Origin: JAWUVP01 sp034112285
GTDB lineage: Bacteria > Pseudomonadota > Gammaproteobacteria > JABDGN01
Direction: 5' to 3'
Length of the DNA: 23,300 nt
Assembly: GCA_034112285.1 (NCBI GenBank)
Contig: JAWUVP010000082.1
Location: 1-23,300, forward strand
Shown here: piece after piece, positions 6,449 through 14,555 of the stretch
Numbering within the stretch: position 1 is the first letter of the stretch
Layout: each line of letters starts with the position of its first letter
Notes under the pieces: model-generated
The model's input: the letters and a program-made list of their open reading frames with translations, nothing else
Told to the model about the DNA's origin: nothing
The model's database searches: none
Program-made: the position numbers and the translations under genes

Positions 6449-7576
6449 TCAGTATTTTTTCCAAACAACACGATTCACATAATCGGTATAACTTATTATT
6501 ATCCGTAAAACTTTATCAGAAACATTAGGATTACTATAATCTGCTACCGGCATTAATAGCCGTTCAGCGTCTCTGGGCTGCTGTTCTAATATCTGCAATG
6601 CCTGCATCACCCTAGTTTTATGCAATCCCACCATCATGACACTTGCCTCCTCAAAGGCTTCGGGGCGTTCATGTGCCTCACGAATGTTAACTGCTGGAAA
6701 ATTTAAAATGGAAGAGTCTTCACTAATGGTTCCACTATCTGATAAAACCACTTTAGAGTTGATTTGCAAGCACATGTAATCATGGAAACCAAATGGCTTC
6801 AAAGTCTGAATAAGAGGATTCAAGATAAAACCATATTTTTCAATTTGTTTACGCGTCCTTGGATGAGTTGACACAATAACAGGCAAGCTATATTTTTCGG
6901 CAATAGCATTTAGAGTATCAACCAAATCCGTCAACCTCTCTTTAGAGTCTACATTTTCAGCCCGATGTGCACTTACCAAAAAATAGTTATGCTTTTGCAA
7001 AACCAATTTTTGTAAAATCTCAGAAGCTTTTATTTCAGTCATATAGTAGTTAATCACTTCATAAAGTGGACTGCCCGTTTTAACCACTTGAGCTGGATTC
7101 AAACCTTCACGCAACAAATATTCTCTTGCTATGCTGCTATATGTTAAATTTATATCAGCAGTGTGATCAACAATTCTACGGTTAATTTCTTCCGGCACAC
7201 GCATATCAAAACATCGGTTTCCTGCCTCCATATGAAAAACAGGGATTTTACGTCGCTTTGCTGGTATTGCTGCCAAACAACTATCTGTATCACCTAATAT
7301 CAATAATGCCTCAGGCACGATATCCTCTAACAATTTGTCTAATTCAATAATAACATTACCAATTGTTTCAGCAGGCGTGCCATTCGCATTTAGAAAATAA
7401 TCTGGTTGTCGCACACCAAGGTCATTGAAAAAAACTTGATTCAATTCATAGTCATAATTTTGCCCTGTATGTACTAATATTTGTTCACAATGCTCATCAA
7501 GTTTAGACATTACACGAGACAAACGAATAATTTCTGGCCGGGTACCAAGCACCGTCATAACTTTAAATTTTTTCAT
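6449..7576 (-). CDS. fnlC: UDP-N-acetylhexosamine 2-epimerase of UDP-L-FucNAc synthesis (FnlC/WbjD/CapG)
   Basis: This 375-residue protein is a WecB-type non-hydrolysing 2-epimerase. It begins MKKFKVMTVLGTRPEIIRLS and has VSAHRAENVDS, STHPRTRKQ, LSDSGTISEDS and REAHERPE. FnlC catalyses the last step to UDP-L-FucNAc, epimerising UDP-L-PneNAc at C2. ATG 7576 lies one base after the fnlB stop with GAG upstream, so the two are coupled. The complete fnlA-fnlB-fnlC trio in order supports this over the generic UDP-ManNAc epimerase WecB. Confidence 0.93.
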   Translation of the reverse strand: MKKFKVMTVLGTRPEIIRLSRVMSKLDEHCEQILVHTGQNYDYELNQVFFNDLGVRQPDYFLNANGTPAETIGNVIIELDKLLEDIVPEALLILGDTDSCLAAIPAKRRKIPVFHMEAGNRCFDMRVPEEINRRIVDHTADINLTYSSIAREYLLREGLNPAQVVKTGSPLYEVINYYMTEIKASEILQKLVLQKHNYFLVSAHRAENVDSKERLTDLVDTLNAIAEKYSLPVIVSTHPRTRKQIEKYGFILNPLIQTLKPFGFHDYMCLQINSKVVLSDSGTISEDSSILNFPAVNIREAHERPEAFEEASVMMVGLHKTRVMQALQILEQQPRDAERLLMPVADYSNPNVSDKVLRIIISYTDYVNRVVWKKY

Positions 7577-7577
7577 A

Positions 7578-8693
7578 TTATTTCTCGACTTTTTGCCAAA
7601 TAGTATCCGGCTTTATTTTATTAAAAATTTCATTTGCCCATAACACAACTATTATCTCTGCACTACCTATATTGGTGATATTATGGACCCAACCTGGAAT
7701 AGTTTCGACCACTTCAGGCTCTGCCCCACAAACATCTATTTCAACTACTTCGCAGGTCAGCATATGACGGAATTTAAATCTAGCATTACCAGAGATTACT
7801 AAAAATTTTTCAGTTTTTGAATGATGGTAGTGTTCACCACGAGTTTCACCGGGTGGGGCAGTAAAATAAGAGAACTGTCCGGCATCTTTTGTTTTTAACA
7901 TTTCGACAAATCGTCCTCTCTTATCATCATACACAGGTACTTTATACGAAAAATTTTCAGGCAGATAATAGGTCATAAAAGTCGAATAAAGTGCTCGAGT
8001 CAAACCGGCCCCCACAGCCTCTGTAATTAGAGATTTACGGCTATCTCGAAAATTTTGCAACAATTCAACCAACTTTTCTAGTGTGATCTTGTACTGTGGT
8101 TTTACTATCATATAATGATCAGCACATACAGTTTGCTTCTTAACAAGCTCAAGGAAAGAATCCATGACGTCATCAAGATAGACCAAGGTTAACTCATGCA
8201 TTGGTTCATCAATACTTATTGTCAAATCATTGGCTATATTGTGACAAAAAGTAGCAACAACAGAATTATAATTTGGCTTACACCATTTACCAAAGACACC
8301 GGGCAAGCGAAAAATATAACACTGAGCCCCTGTTTTTTCAGCATATGATAAAACTGCTTTTTCTGCAGCCAATTTGCTTTTTCCATATGGGTTATTTAAC
8401 ACGGCCTGGGCTGATGACGATAAAATCAGAGAAATAGATTTATTTTTTGTTTCGAGTAAGGCGCAAAGCTTCTCTGTAAAAGTTTGATTCCCTTCTATAA
8501 ACTCAGAAGGATCTTCTGGCCGATTCACGCCAGCCAGGTGAAATATTAAATCTATAGAATCTAGTTGCGCATCTAGCTCGTTCAACGATGATGAACGGGT
8601 AAATTTTATTACATTAACTTCTTCAAATTCATTAAATCTAAGACAAAGGTTCTTACCAATAAATCCATCAGCACCAGTAATTAACACTTTCAT
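7578..8693 (-). CDS. fnlB: Bifunctional SDR-cupin enzyme of UDP-L-FucNAc synthesis (FnlB/WbjC/CapF)
   Basis: Two domains are visible in 371 residues. The N-terminal SDR domain has TGADGFIGKN (6-15) and YGKSK with Tyr103 and Lys107. The C-terminal cupin (about 245-371) has GEHYHHSKTEKF with metal-binding candidates His288, His290 and Glu295, and a later His337. In CapF the cupin performs C3 epimerisation and the SDR domain the NADPH-dependent C4 reduction, giving UDP-L-PneNAc. Six bases separate it from fnlA. The fused SDR-cupin layout is specific to this pathway. Confidence 0.94.
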   Translation of the reverse strand: MKVLITGADGFIGKNLCLRFNEFEEVNVIKFTRSSSLNELDAQLDSIDLIFHLAGVNRPEDPSEFIEGNQTFTEKLCALLETKNKSISLILSSSAQAVLNNPYGKSKLAAEKAVLSYAEKTGAQCYIFRLPGVFGKWCKPNYNSVVATFCHNIANDLTISIDEPMHELTLVYLDDVMDSFLELVKKQTVCADHYMIVKPQYKITLEKLVELLQNFRDSRKSLITEAVGAGLTRALYSTFMTYYLPENFSYKVPVYDDKRGRFVEMLKTKDAGQFSYFTAPPGETRGEHYHHSKTEKFLVISGNARFKFRHMLTCEVVEIDVCGAEPEVVETIPGWVHNITNIGSAEIIVVLWANEIFNKIKPDTIWQKVEK

Positions 8694-8699
8694 ACTGCT

Positions 8700-9719
8700 T
8701 TATTCCCCAGCTATTACACGTTGCACACAGTTTAATTTTCTCAACAATGCCTCAGTCTCATCCACTGATAAACGCTTAGTGTTATGTGAATGGTATTCAT
8801 CTATATTGTTAAGTTTGATCTCCCCACTATCAAAATATTTTTCGTAATTCAGATCGCGAGAATCAGCGGCAATGCGATAGTACTCACCCAAATCCTCCAT
8901 ATGCAACATTTCTTCTTTACTCATCAAAGTTTCATAGAGTTTTTCAGCATGCCGAGTGCCTATGATTTTCACCTCATGCTCTCTACGATCAACTAAAATC
9001 TTTAATGCTTCCACCAACGTTTCGATCGTTGCTGCAGGTGCTTTTTGGACAAAGATATCTCCGTTATCACCGTGCTCAAATGCATAAAGCACCAAATCAA
9101 CCGCATCGTCCAAAGTCATCATAAACCGAGTCATCTTCGGGTCCGTTATAGTAAGCGGCTTGTCATCCTTTAATTGTTGCAAAAAAAGTGGAATCACCGA
9201 GCCACGAGAAGCCATAACATTTCCGTAACGCGTAGCACAAAAAACAGTATCTTTATCTTGCAAATTTCTAGATTTTGCAATAACAACTTTCTCCATTAAA
9301 GCCTTAGACATACCCATCGCATTAATAGGGTATGCAGCTTTGTCTGTACTCAAGCAAACAACACGCTTAACGTGATTTTGTATCGCGGCATTTAACATAT
9401 TTTCAGTGCCTATAACGTTAGTTTTGACAGCCTCCATAGGATAAAACTCACAAGATGGGACTTGTTTTAATGCTGCGGCATGAAAAATATAGTCAACCCC
9501 CTGACTAGCATTTAATACACTTGAATAGTCGCGAACATCACCAATATAAAATTTCAATTTTGAGTTATTAAATTCCTTTCGCATGTCATCTTGCTTCTTC
9601 TCATCACGACTAAAAATACGTATTTCATCAATCTCATTCTCATGCAAAAACCTACGACAAACTGCATGCCCAAAAGAACCTGTACCACCCGTTATAAGTA
9701 AAACTTTACTCTCAAACAT
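8700..9719 (-). CDS. fnlA: UDP-GlcNAc C5-inverting 4,6-dehydratase (FnlA/WbjB/CapE)
   Basis: About 339 residues from the preferred ATG at 9719 (MFESKVLLITGG), which has GTGAGG six bases upstream. The longer frame from GTG 9731 lies deeper in the upstream hisF-like gene. The Rossmann motif is TGGTGSFG, then IGDVRDYS and HAAALKQVP. The catalytic stretch NAMGMSK has Met in place of the usual SDR Tyr (MxxxK), a hallmark of the FnlA/CapE/PseB branch. It makes the 4-keto-6-deoxy intermediates from UDP-GlcNAc that enter the L-FucNAc route. The start overlaps the hisF-like stop by 8 nt, tying the amidotransferase genes to the fucosamine genes. Confidence 0.94.
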   Translation of the reverse strand: MFESKVLLITGGTGSFGHAVCRRFLHENEIDEIRIFSRDEKKQDDMRKEFNNSKLKFYIGDVRDYSSVLNASQGVDYIFHAAALKQVPSCEFYPMEAVKTNVIGTENMLNAAIQNHVKRVVCLSTDKAAYPINAMGMSKALMEKVVIAKSRNLQDKDTVFCATRYGNVMASRGSVIPLFLQQLKDDKPLTITDPKMTRFMMTLDDAVDLVLYAFEHGDNGDIFVQKAPAATIETLVEALKILVDRREHEVKIIGTRHAEKLYETLMSKEEMLHMEDLGEYYRIAADSRDLNYEKYFDSGEIKLNNIDEYHSHNTKRLSVDETEALLRKLNCVQRVIAGE

Positions 9720-10509
9720 GAACATCCTCACTCATTTCATTACTACTGTTAATCATATTAATTTTTTGTACATCTGATGGATAATTAATAAGTACTGCTT
9801 TAAATTTCCCCTTAAACACAAACAAACTACCCGCCGCGACACCAATCACCCGGTATTCTTTGATTATACTGCTAATATCGCCTAATGTTCCCGCACCTCC
9901 AAGCACTGTTAATGGAACAGTAGTCATTTTTCTCACTTTAGAAATTAAAGTACGATCATACCCCAACATAGTCCCATCTTTGTCTATTGAATTGAGAACC
10001 AGCTCCCCAATCCCTAAATCCTCTAATTTTGGAATTAAAGACTCTAGTTCAACGTCCATTTTTTTCGTACCATTTCGCGTGTATATATCATACTTGTTGC
10101 TTAAGAAACGTTTTTTCACATCTAATACAGCAACAACGCTCTGTGAGCCAAGCTGATTTGCTAATTCAGTTACAAGCCCAGGGCTCGCAATCAATGCAGC
10201 ACTAATAGCAATTTTCTCTACACCAAGCTGTAATATTTTTTTTGCATCTTCAACAGTCCTTACTCCCCCACCATAGCATAATGGCATCCTACATTCTGCA
10301 GCAATATTTTTTATCAGCTTATAGTTTGGACCTTCGCCTTTCACTGTAGCATCAATATCCAGCACAATCAGCTCATCGACTTTTTTTTCATTAAAAATTT
10401 TAACTGCATTTAATGGATCTCCAACATATTTTCGTGCTGAAAACTTAACTGTTTTCACAAGACCATTATTATGAATTAATAAACAAGGGATTATTCTTGA
10501 TTGTAACAT
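9712..10509 (-). CDS. hisF: HisF-like subunit of sugar amidotransferase (WbuZ type, not histidine biosynthesis)
   Basis: This 265-residue TIM-barrel protein is similar to HisF: RIIPCLLIHNNGLVKTVKF at the start, LCYGGGVRTVEDA in the middle and LNSIDKDGTMLGYD later. HisF normally has CLDV at the start, with catalytic Asp11; here it is CLLI, so that residue is Leu. The phosphate-binding glycine loops persist. This fits the O-antigen HisF paralogues, thought to channel ammonia to the WbuX/LfnA amidotransferase rather than cyclise a histidine precursor. The start overlaps the hisH stop by one base (TAATG). Residues 235-265 form a tail beyond the usual HisF barrel. Confidence 0.88.
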   Translation of the reverse strand: MLQSRIIPCLLIHNNGLVKTVKFSARKYVGDPLNAVKIFNEKKVDELIVLDIDATVKGEGPNYKLIKNIAAECRMPLCYGGGVRTVEDAKKILQLGVEKIAISAALIASPGLVTELANQLGSQSVVAVLDVKKRFLSNKYDIYTRNGTKKMDVELESLIPKLEDLGIGELVLNSIDKDGTMLGYDRTLISKVRKMTTVPLTVLGGAGTLGDISSIIKEYRVIGVAAGSLFVFKGKFKAVLINYPSDVQKINMINSSNEMSEDVHV

Positions 10510-11126
10510 TAGCCCAAACCTGCAAAATTTTTCAAAAATTGTATTCCAACATCATGGCTTTTCTCAGGATGACACTGCACGCCATAAATGTTTTTATCAT
10601 TAACAACACATGCAAAGCTATCAGTATAATCAGCTGTAGCAACTATAAGAGTTGAATCCTCAACCACAACATAGTATGAGTGTAAAAAATAAAATGGTGA
10701 GCCTTGGCTAATATCATTAAAAATCGGGTTTTCTTTCACTTGCACTACAGAATTCCAGCCCATATGAGGTAATGCCTGAAATTGCTGATCTTTAGCGACC
10801 AAGATCTTTTTAACATGTCCTTCTAGCCAGCCTAGCCCAGGCATCTCTCCCTCTTCACTCGATAAAAAAAGAATTTGTAAACCTACACAAATGCCCAAAA
10901 TTGGAACATGCTGATCTAACACAAGCTTTTCGACTTTCTCCCTTAACCCTGAATTATTAAACAATGTCATAGCATGATCGAAGGCACCAACGCCCGGCAG
11001 TATCAACTTTGTTACCCCATCTAAATCAGAGACCTCTGTTATGATTTTCGCAGGAACATTTAGCTTTTTGTAAATATTTTTAAAAGCTAAAATATTCCCA
11101 AGCCCATAATCAAGTATTCCTATCAT
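10509..11126 (-). CDS. hisH: HisH-like glutaminase subunit of sugar amidotransferase (WbuY type)
   Basis: A class I glutamine amidotransferase of 205 residues. The nucleophile is Cys80 in LGICVGLQ and the other triad members are His186 and Glu188 in VQCHPEKS. PGVGAFDHA (44-52) is the conserved oxyanion-side loop. It would release ammonia from glutamine for the adjacent HisF-like and WbuX-like proteins. ATG 11126 overlaps the wbuX stop (ATGA). The trio wbuX-hisH-hisF inside an O-antigen cluster argues that this is a paralogue dedicated to the polysaccharide, although the catalytic residues resemble those of histidine HisH. Confidence 0.9.
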   Translation of the reverse strand: MIGILDYGLGNILAFKNIYKKLNVPAKIITEVSDLDGVTKLILPGVGAFDHAMTLFNNSGLREKVEKLVLDQHVPILGICVGLQILFLSSEEGEMPGLGWLEGHVKKILVAKDQQFQALPHMGWNSVVQVKENPIFNDISQGSPFYFLHSYYVVVEDSTLIVATADYTDSFACVVNDKNIYGVQCHPEKSHDVGIQFLKNFAGLG

Positions 11127-12268
11127 CGGCGATATTCAGCCTTCATTTTAAGTAATTTCATGGCCGAGGAGCCAATGTTATAAAGCCAATCTTGGGAATT
11201 ATAATCCTTATAGGATTTGTTGGGTTGATTAAAATACTCCTTTAATTCACTTGTCGTGATATCTAATTTATTAGCTATATACTCAAAATCATGCCCAATA
11301 ACACTTGCATCATAGGGTGGTTGCTCCAATTTAACCAGGGCTTCGGCACGTGTCATTTGCCCCGTTAGAATTAAGCTGGAGTACTGGGGCCGACGCGTAT
11401 CATAACCAAATTTTTCGTATAACCAGTAACCTTCGTAGAATTTGGTAAACCGTGATTCAAAATGCTTTTGAGCATATTCTTGGTAACCAAACTTATTAAC
11501 CAACAATTTAACGGCTTCATTTTTCACGTAAGGAATGTAATTCAAAGGCTTTATTATCTTTATCTTTTTAATATAGGGCAAATAAATTTTGTGCCAAAGT
11601 ACATTAGTTAGAGGAAAAGATTTTAGTGGTCTTGAGCCATGCTTTTTATGAATATCTTTGATTTGACGAGCATCAGACTGATAATACATCCATTCAATTG
11701 GTGGCAAGATGCATTCTGTAGAGTAATTTGCCCCAGTTAAGATATTTTTAATATTATATTTGGAACAAAAATGATACATGGTTGCAAAAAAAGCGTGGTC
11801 TTGAGGCGTATCAATATGCGAAACACCTGATTTGAAAAAGGCTAACTGAAGATCCTTCATTTCTTCCCAGTTAATCACCTCTGTGTACAACTCTAACCCG
11901 AGTTTGTCGACTATATTTTCTATATTTTGAACAGCTTGCTGGGAGTTCCAGCCCGCATCAACATGAAAAACTAATGGTCTCAGGCCTAGCTTCTCTTTTG
12001 CAATATAAGTAAGGTAGGAACTATCAATACCACCACTCATCCCAATAATACAATCAAATTCTTGCCCTTCACCCTGCTTTTTAATGCGGTCTACTTGCTG
12101 CTGCAAATCACTCGCACCCTGTTCATCAGTCTGCCATTTGGGAAGTATATTTTCGTGAAAATCCCTACAATGATCGCATATTCCATTTTCATCAAAAGTA
12201 ATCATTACATCTGATGTGTCCATAACGCAGGTATCACAGATTCGATACCCATTAGTTTTCTGCACCAT
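11123..12268 (-). CDS. wbuX: N-acetyl sugar amidotransferase (WbuX/LfnA/WbpG family)
   Basis: This 381-residue protein has a PP-loop ATP-binding motif, SGGIDSS at 78-84, and two Cys pairs (CDTC at 11-14 and CDHC at 31-34) that look like a zinc site. The C-terminal half is family-specific. WbuX (E. coli O145) and LfnA (P. aeruginosa O12) are required to turn the 2-acetamido group of L-FucNAc into a 2-acetamidino group (L-FucNAm), using ammonia from HisH/HisF. The adjacent fnlABC genes make the same reaction likely here. The related WbpG acts on other sugars, so the exact target is inferred. ATG 12268 has GAGGTAA six bases upstream and a possible own promoter. Confidence 0.92.
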   Translation of the reverse strand: MVQKTNGYRICDTCVMDTSDVMITFDENGICDHCRDFHENILPKWQTDEQGASDLQQQVDRIKKQGEGQEFDCIIGMSGGIDSSYLTYIAKEKLGLRPLVFHVDAGWNSQQAVQNIENIVDKLGLELYTEVINWEEMKDLQLAFFKSGVSHIDTPQDHAFFATMYHFCSKYNIKNILTGANYSTECILPPIEWMYYQSDARQIKDIHKKHGSRPLKSFPLTNVLWHKIYLPYIKKIKIIKPLNYIPYVKNEAVKLLVNKFGYQEYAQKHFESRFTKFYEGYWLYEKFGYDTRRPQYSSLILTGQMTRAEALVKLEQPPYDASVIGHDFEYIANKLDITTSELKEYFNQPNKSYKDYNSQDWLYNIGSSAMKLLKMKAEYRR

Positions 12269-12297
12269 ATTTATTACCTCAAATTTTTTATATGCAT

Positions 12298-12326
12298 AGT
12301 ATACTTAATATTTTCTAGATTGACTA
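12298..12326 (-). promoter_or_regulatory. Candidate internal promoter upstream of wbuX
   Basis: The minus strand shows TAGTCA (12321-12326, 4/6), a 17-nt spacer and TATACT (12298-12303, 5/6) inside the 64-bp gap before wbuX. It is the only gap of note within the central block. The region is AT-rich, so chance matches are likely. Confidence 0.35.
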
Positions 12327-12332
12327 GTTATA

Positions 12333-13508
12333 CTAGAGCTGAACTGCTTTCTTTATCTCGTCATAAGTCGTATGTACTTTGTAAATATAATCCCACGTTT
12401 CATTTGCACATCGTTCCCACGAATATTGTAAAGCTTCATTATATGCATCAGATTGAAGACGAGAGCACAGTGCTTTATTAGTGATTAATTGCTGAAGGGC
12501 AACATAAATACTATTAACATCTTCTGGGTCAAAATATACGCCATTATTCTTTAACACTTCAGGCATAGGTCCCCTATTTGAACAAGCAATTGGCAATGCT
12601 GCAGCCATACCTTCCAATAAGGTGTTCGGCATATTTTCACAACTCGAGGCAAAAAGAAAAATATCAGCTTCAGCTAAGTAGTTCACTATTTCCGCCGAAC
12701 CAACACATTTGACGAGTTCAGTGTGATTTTTCGCTAACACATTATTGCTTAGAGATTCATCTAACAACTCCTTGGGTTTCCCACTCGCCCCACCAACCAA
12801 CTTGAGATGGACATCATGGCTTTGTGCACACAATTTCTCCACGGCTGCGACTACATTCCATTGATGTTTATATAAATCAGCACCAGAAACATAAATTAAA
12901 TTTAGTCTTTCTGTATTAAGCTTCTTTACACGCTGCTTACCACATTTTCGTATATTTTCATTTACACCATGAGGTATGATTTTATAATTTTTAATTTCGC
13001 CCGTTAGCTGCATAACCTTATTAGCGGCATAGCTTGTTAAGAAAATAACTCCAGCAGCTCTTCTAAAAGAAAATATCTGCCAATATCTAAGCACTAATAA
13101 TCTAAGCCATCCCTTCGTAAATCTGTAACGATTCATCTCATTAGGCTCAAAAGGTAACATATCTCTGCTCATCGTTACATACGGCTTAAATGGACACATC
13201 CCTCCACCATCTAAGTAAAAAGCAATATCACATTTCATCCGCATCAATTCTTTAGGCAAAATAAAATATTGCCACATAATTTGCCAGAGCAAAGAGCGTT
13301 TTAACCACTTTGAGTTATGCTTGACCAATCCCGGAAAATCATTAATGGAATCTAACAACTCATTATAAGACCATATATGAATTTCTTTAATATGTTTTTG
13401 CTTCAAGAACTCTGGTTTTAGTATTTCTGTTATATGCCTTATAGCACCCCCAGATCGATTCCTAGAAGCATCAATTCCAACGATATATTCTTTCACAATA
13501 CGCCTCAC
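12333..13508 (-). CDS. GT4-family glycosyltransferase
   Basis: A GT-B retaining glycosyltransferase of up to 391 residues. After VGIDASRNRSGGAIRHI, the N-terminal domain has a glycine-rich acceptor loop. The C-terminal domain has LNLIYVSGADLYKHQW, the segment EADIFLFASSCENMPNTLLE and EGMAAALPIACS. The E-x7-E arrangement (CENMPNTLLE) is typical of GT4. GTG 13508 overlaps the wzy stop (GTGA). A second GTG at 13496 has AAGTGAGG six bases upstream and is a credible alternative start (387 residues). No membrane helices are seen. It should add one sugar of the repeat; donor and linkage cannot be deduced. Confidence 0.85.
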   Translation of the reverse strand: MRRIVKEYIVGIDASRNRSGGAIRHITEILKPEFLKQKHIKEIHIWSYNELLDSINDFPGLVKHNSKWLKRSLLWQIMWQYFILPKELMRMKCDIAFYLDGGGMCPFKPYVTMSRDMLPFEPNEMNRYRFTKGWLRLLVLRYWQIFSFRRAAGVIFLTSYAANKVMQLTGEIKNYKIIPHGVNENIRKCGKQRVKKLNTERLNLIYVSGADLYKHQWNVVAAVEKLCAQSHDVHLKLVGGASGKPKELLDESLSNNVLAKNHTELVKCVGSAEIVNYLAEADIFLFASSCENMPNTLLEGMAAALPIACSNRGPMPEVLKNNGVYFDPEDVNSIYVALQQLITNKALCSRLQSDAYNEALQYSWERCANETWDYIYKVHTTYDEIKKAVQL

Positions 13509-14548
13509 TTAAAAAAGATTGTATGATAATCTAAATGCGCGACTCCAGCATTAATATTTTTATATAAATATAAAAAACTAACCAGAGCGATTAACAAAAA
13601 CAAGATTAATTTCGCTAATTTATCCTGATAAATTTCAAATAATTCAGGAACAAGAATGCAAAAATAAATAAGTCCGTAATAAGGTAAGCGTGTAAGGATA
13701 GAATGCGACAGGCATAAAATATAAACGAGGAGGCTAGACCAATAAAAATATACATGTTGCTTCATTCCGCGCTTTAAATAAAATGGATAATAAAGTCCTA
13801 TGTATAAAGCAAATAATACATACATAAAAGCCCCCAGTGACAAGTAGACGCCAACATCTCTATGCGCATCAAAATAAACTTTTGCATACCGTAAATTTAA
13901 AGATTCGACAAAATTTGAAATAAGATGAAATTGTACGATAACTAACAACAATCCAAATGTTATCAAGACCATTGCCGATATAGATAACCTTGATTTTTCA
14001 GCTACCTTACTAAGTAAAAGTATAGGCAAAATTATTGCTGCACTGTAATGTATGGTTATAGCAAGAGCCAGTAAACTTAAACCAAGAATCTTTCTTTTTT
14101 CAAAATAATAAAGCCCCATTACAACAACAGATATAGCAAGCCCCTGTCGCAAGATGTGTATGTTGAAAATTATAAAATAAATAGAAAAATAAAGAAAAAA
14201 ACTACATATGGGATATTTTGTTTGTAGAAACAAATATTTATAAACTAATAAAAGAGAAGCTAAGGCTATTATAAAAAACAGAAATTCAACATTTGGAGAG
14301 ATTTTCATTAATAAAACAAATGTCGGTTCAAAATATTGATGGTATGTTAGTGTATGTAATTGCTTATACGCAGTTACATAGCTAATAAAATCATTTCCAA
14401 CATCCCAGCGCAATCCAGTAAATAAGATTAGTAATAAAATCAATAAAAAGAGCCATTTTTTTGAATTAATTATACGACCTGCAGTATAAACCTCTAGGAA
14501 AGAAAAGAAAAAAAGGATTAAATATATAAAGTAATATGGCCAGATCAT
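13505..14548 (-). CDS. wzy: O-antigen polymerase Wzy (EpsG-like)
   Basis: An integral membrane protein of about 347 residues with roughly ten hydrophobic segments. A polar loop has RWDVGNDFISYVTAYKQL, close to the G-x-D-x-x-x-Y pattern of EpsG-type polymerases, and HILRQGLAISVV follows later. It would join lipid-linked repeats at the periplasmic face. I chose ATG 14548 (MIWPYYFIYL). The longer frame begins with TTG at 14599, overlaps the upstream gene by 44 nt and adds a basic stretch without a ribosome site. Wzy proteins share little sequence, so identity rests on topology, size and position among wzx and glycosyltransferase genes. The gene is strongly AT-rich. Confidence 0.83.
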   Translation of the reverse strand: MIWPYYFIYLILFFFSFLEVYTAGRIINSKKWLFLLILLLILFTGLRWDVGNDFISYVTAYKQLHTLTYHQYFEPTFVLLMKISPNVEFLFFIIALASLLLVYKYLFLQTKYPICSFFLYFSIYFIIFNIHILRQGLAISVVVMGLYYFEKRKILGLSLLALAITIHYSAAIILPILLLSKVAEKSRLSISAMVLITFGLLLVIVQFHLISNFVESLNLRYAKVYFDAHRDVGVYLSLGAFMYVLFALYIGLYYPFYLKRGMKQHVYFYWSSLLVYILCLSHSILTRLPYYGLIYFCILVPELFEIYQDKLAKLILFLLIALVSFLYLYKNINAGVAHLDYHTIFFK

Positions 14549-14555
14549 GTGATAC

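Noticed and set aside
6449..7576. Calling this gene wecB (UDP-ManNAc synthesis)
   Set aside because: The sequence is WecB-like, but its position as third gene after fnlA and fnlB, followed by a WbuB-like transferase, marks it as fnlC.
10509..11126. Histidine biosynthesis operon
   Set aside because: No other his genes are present, the HisF-like partner lacks Asp11, and both genes are embedded between wbuX and fnlA.
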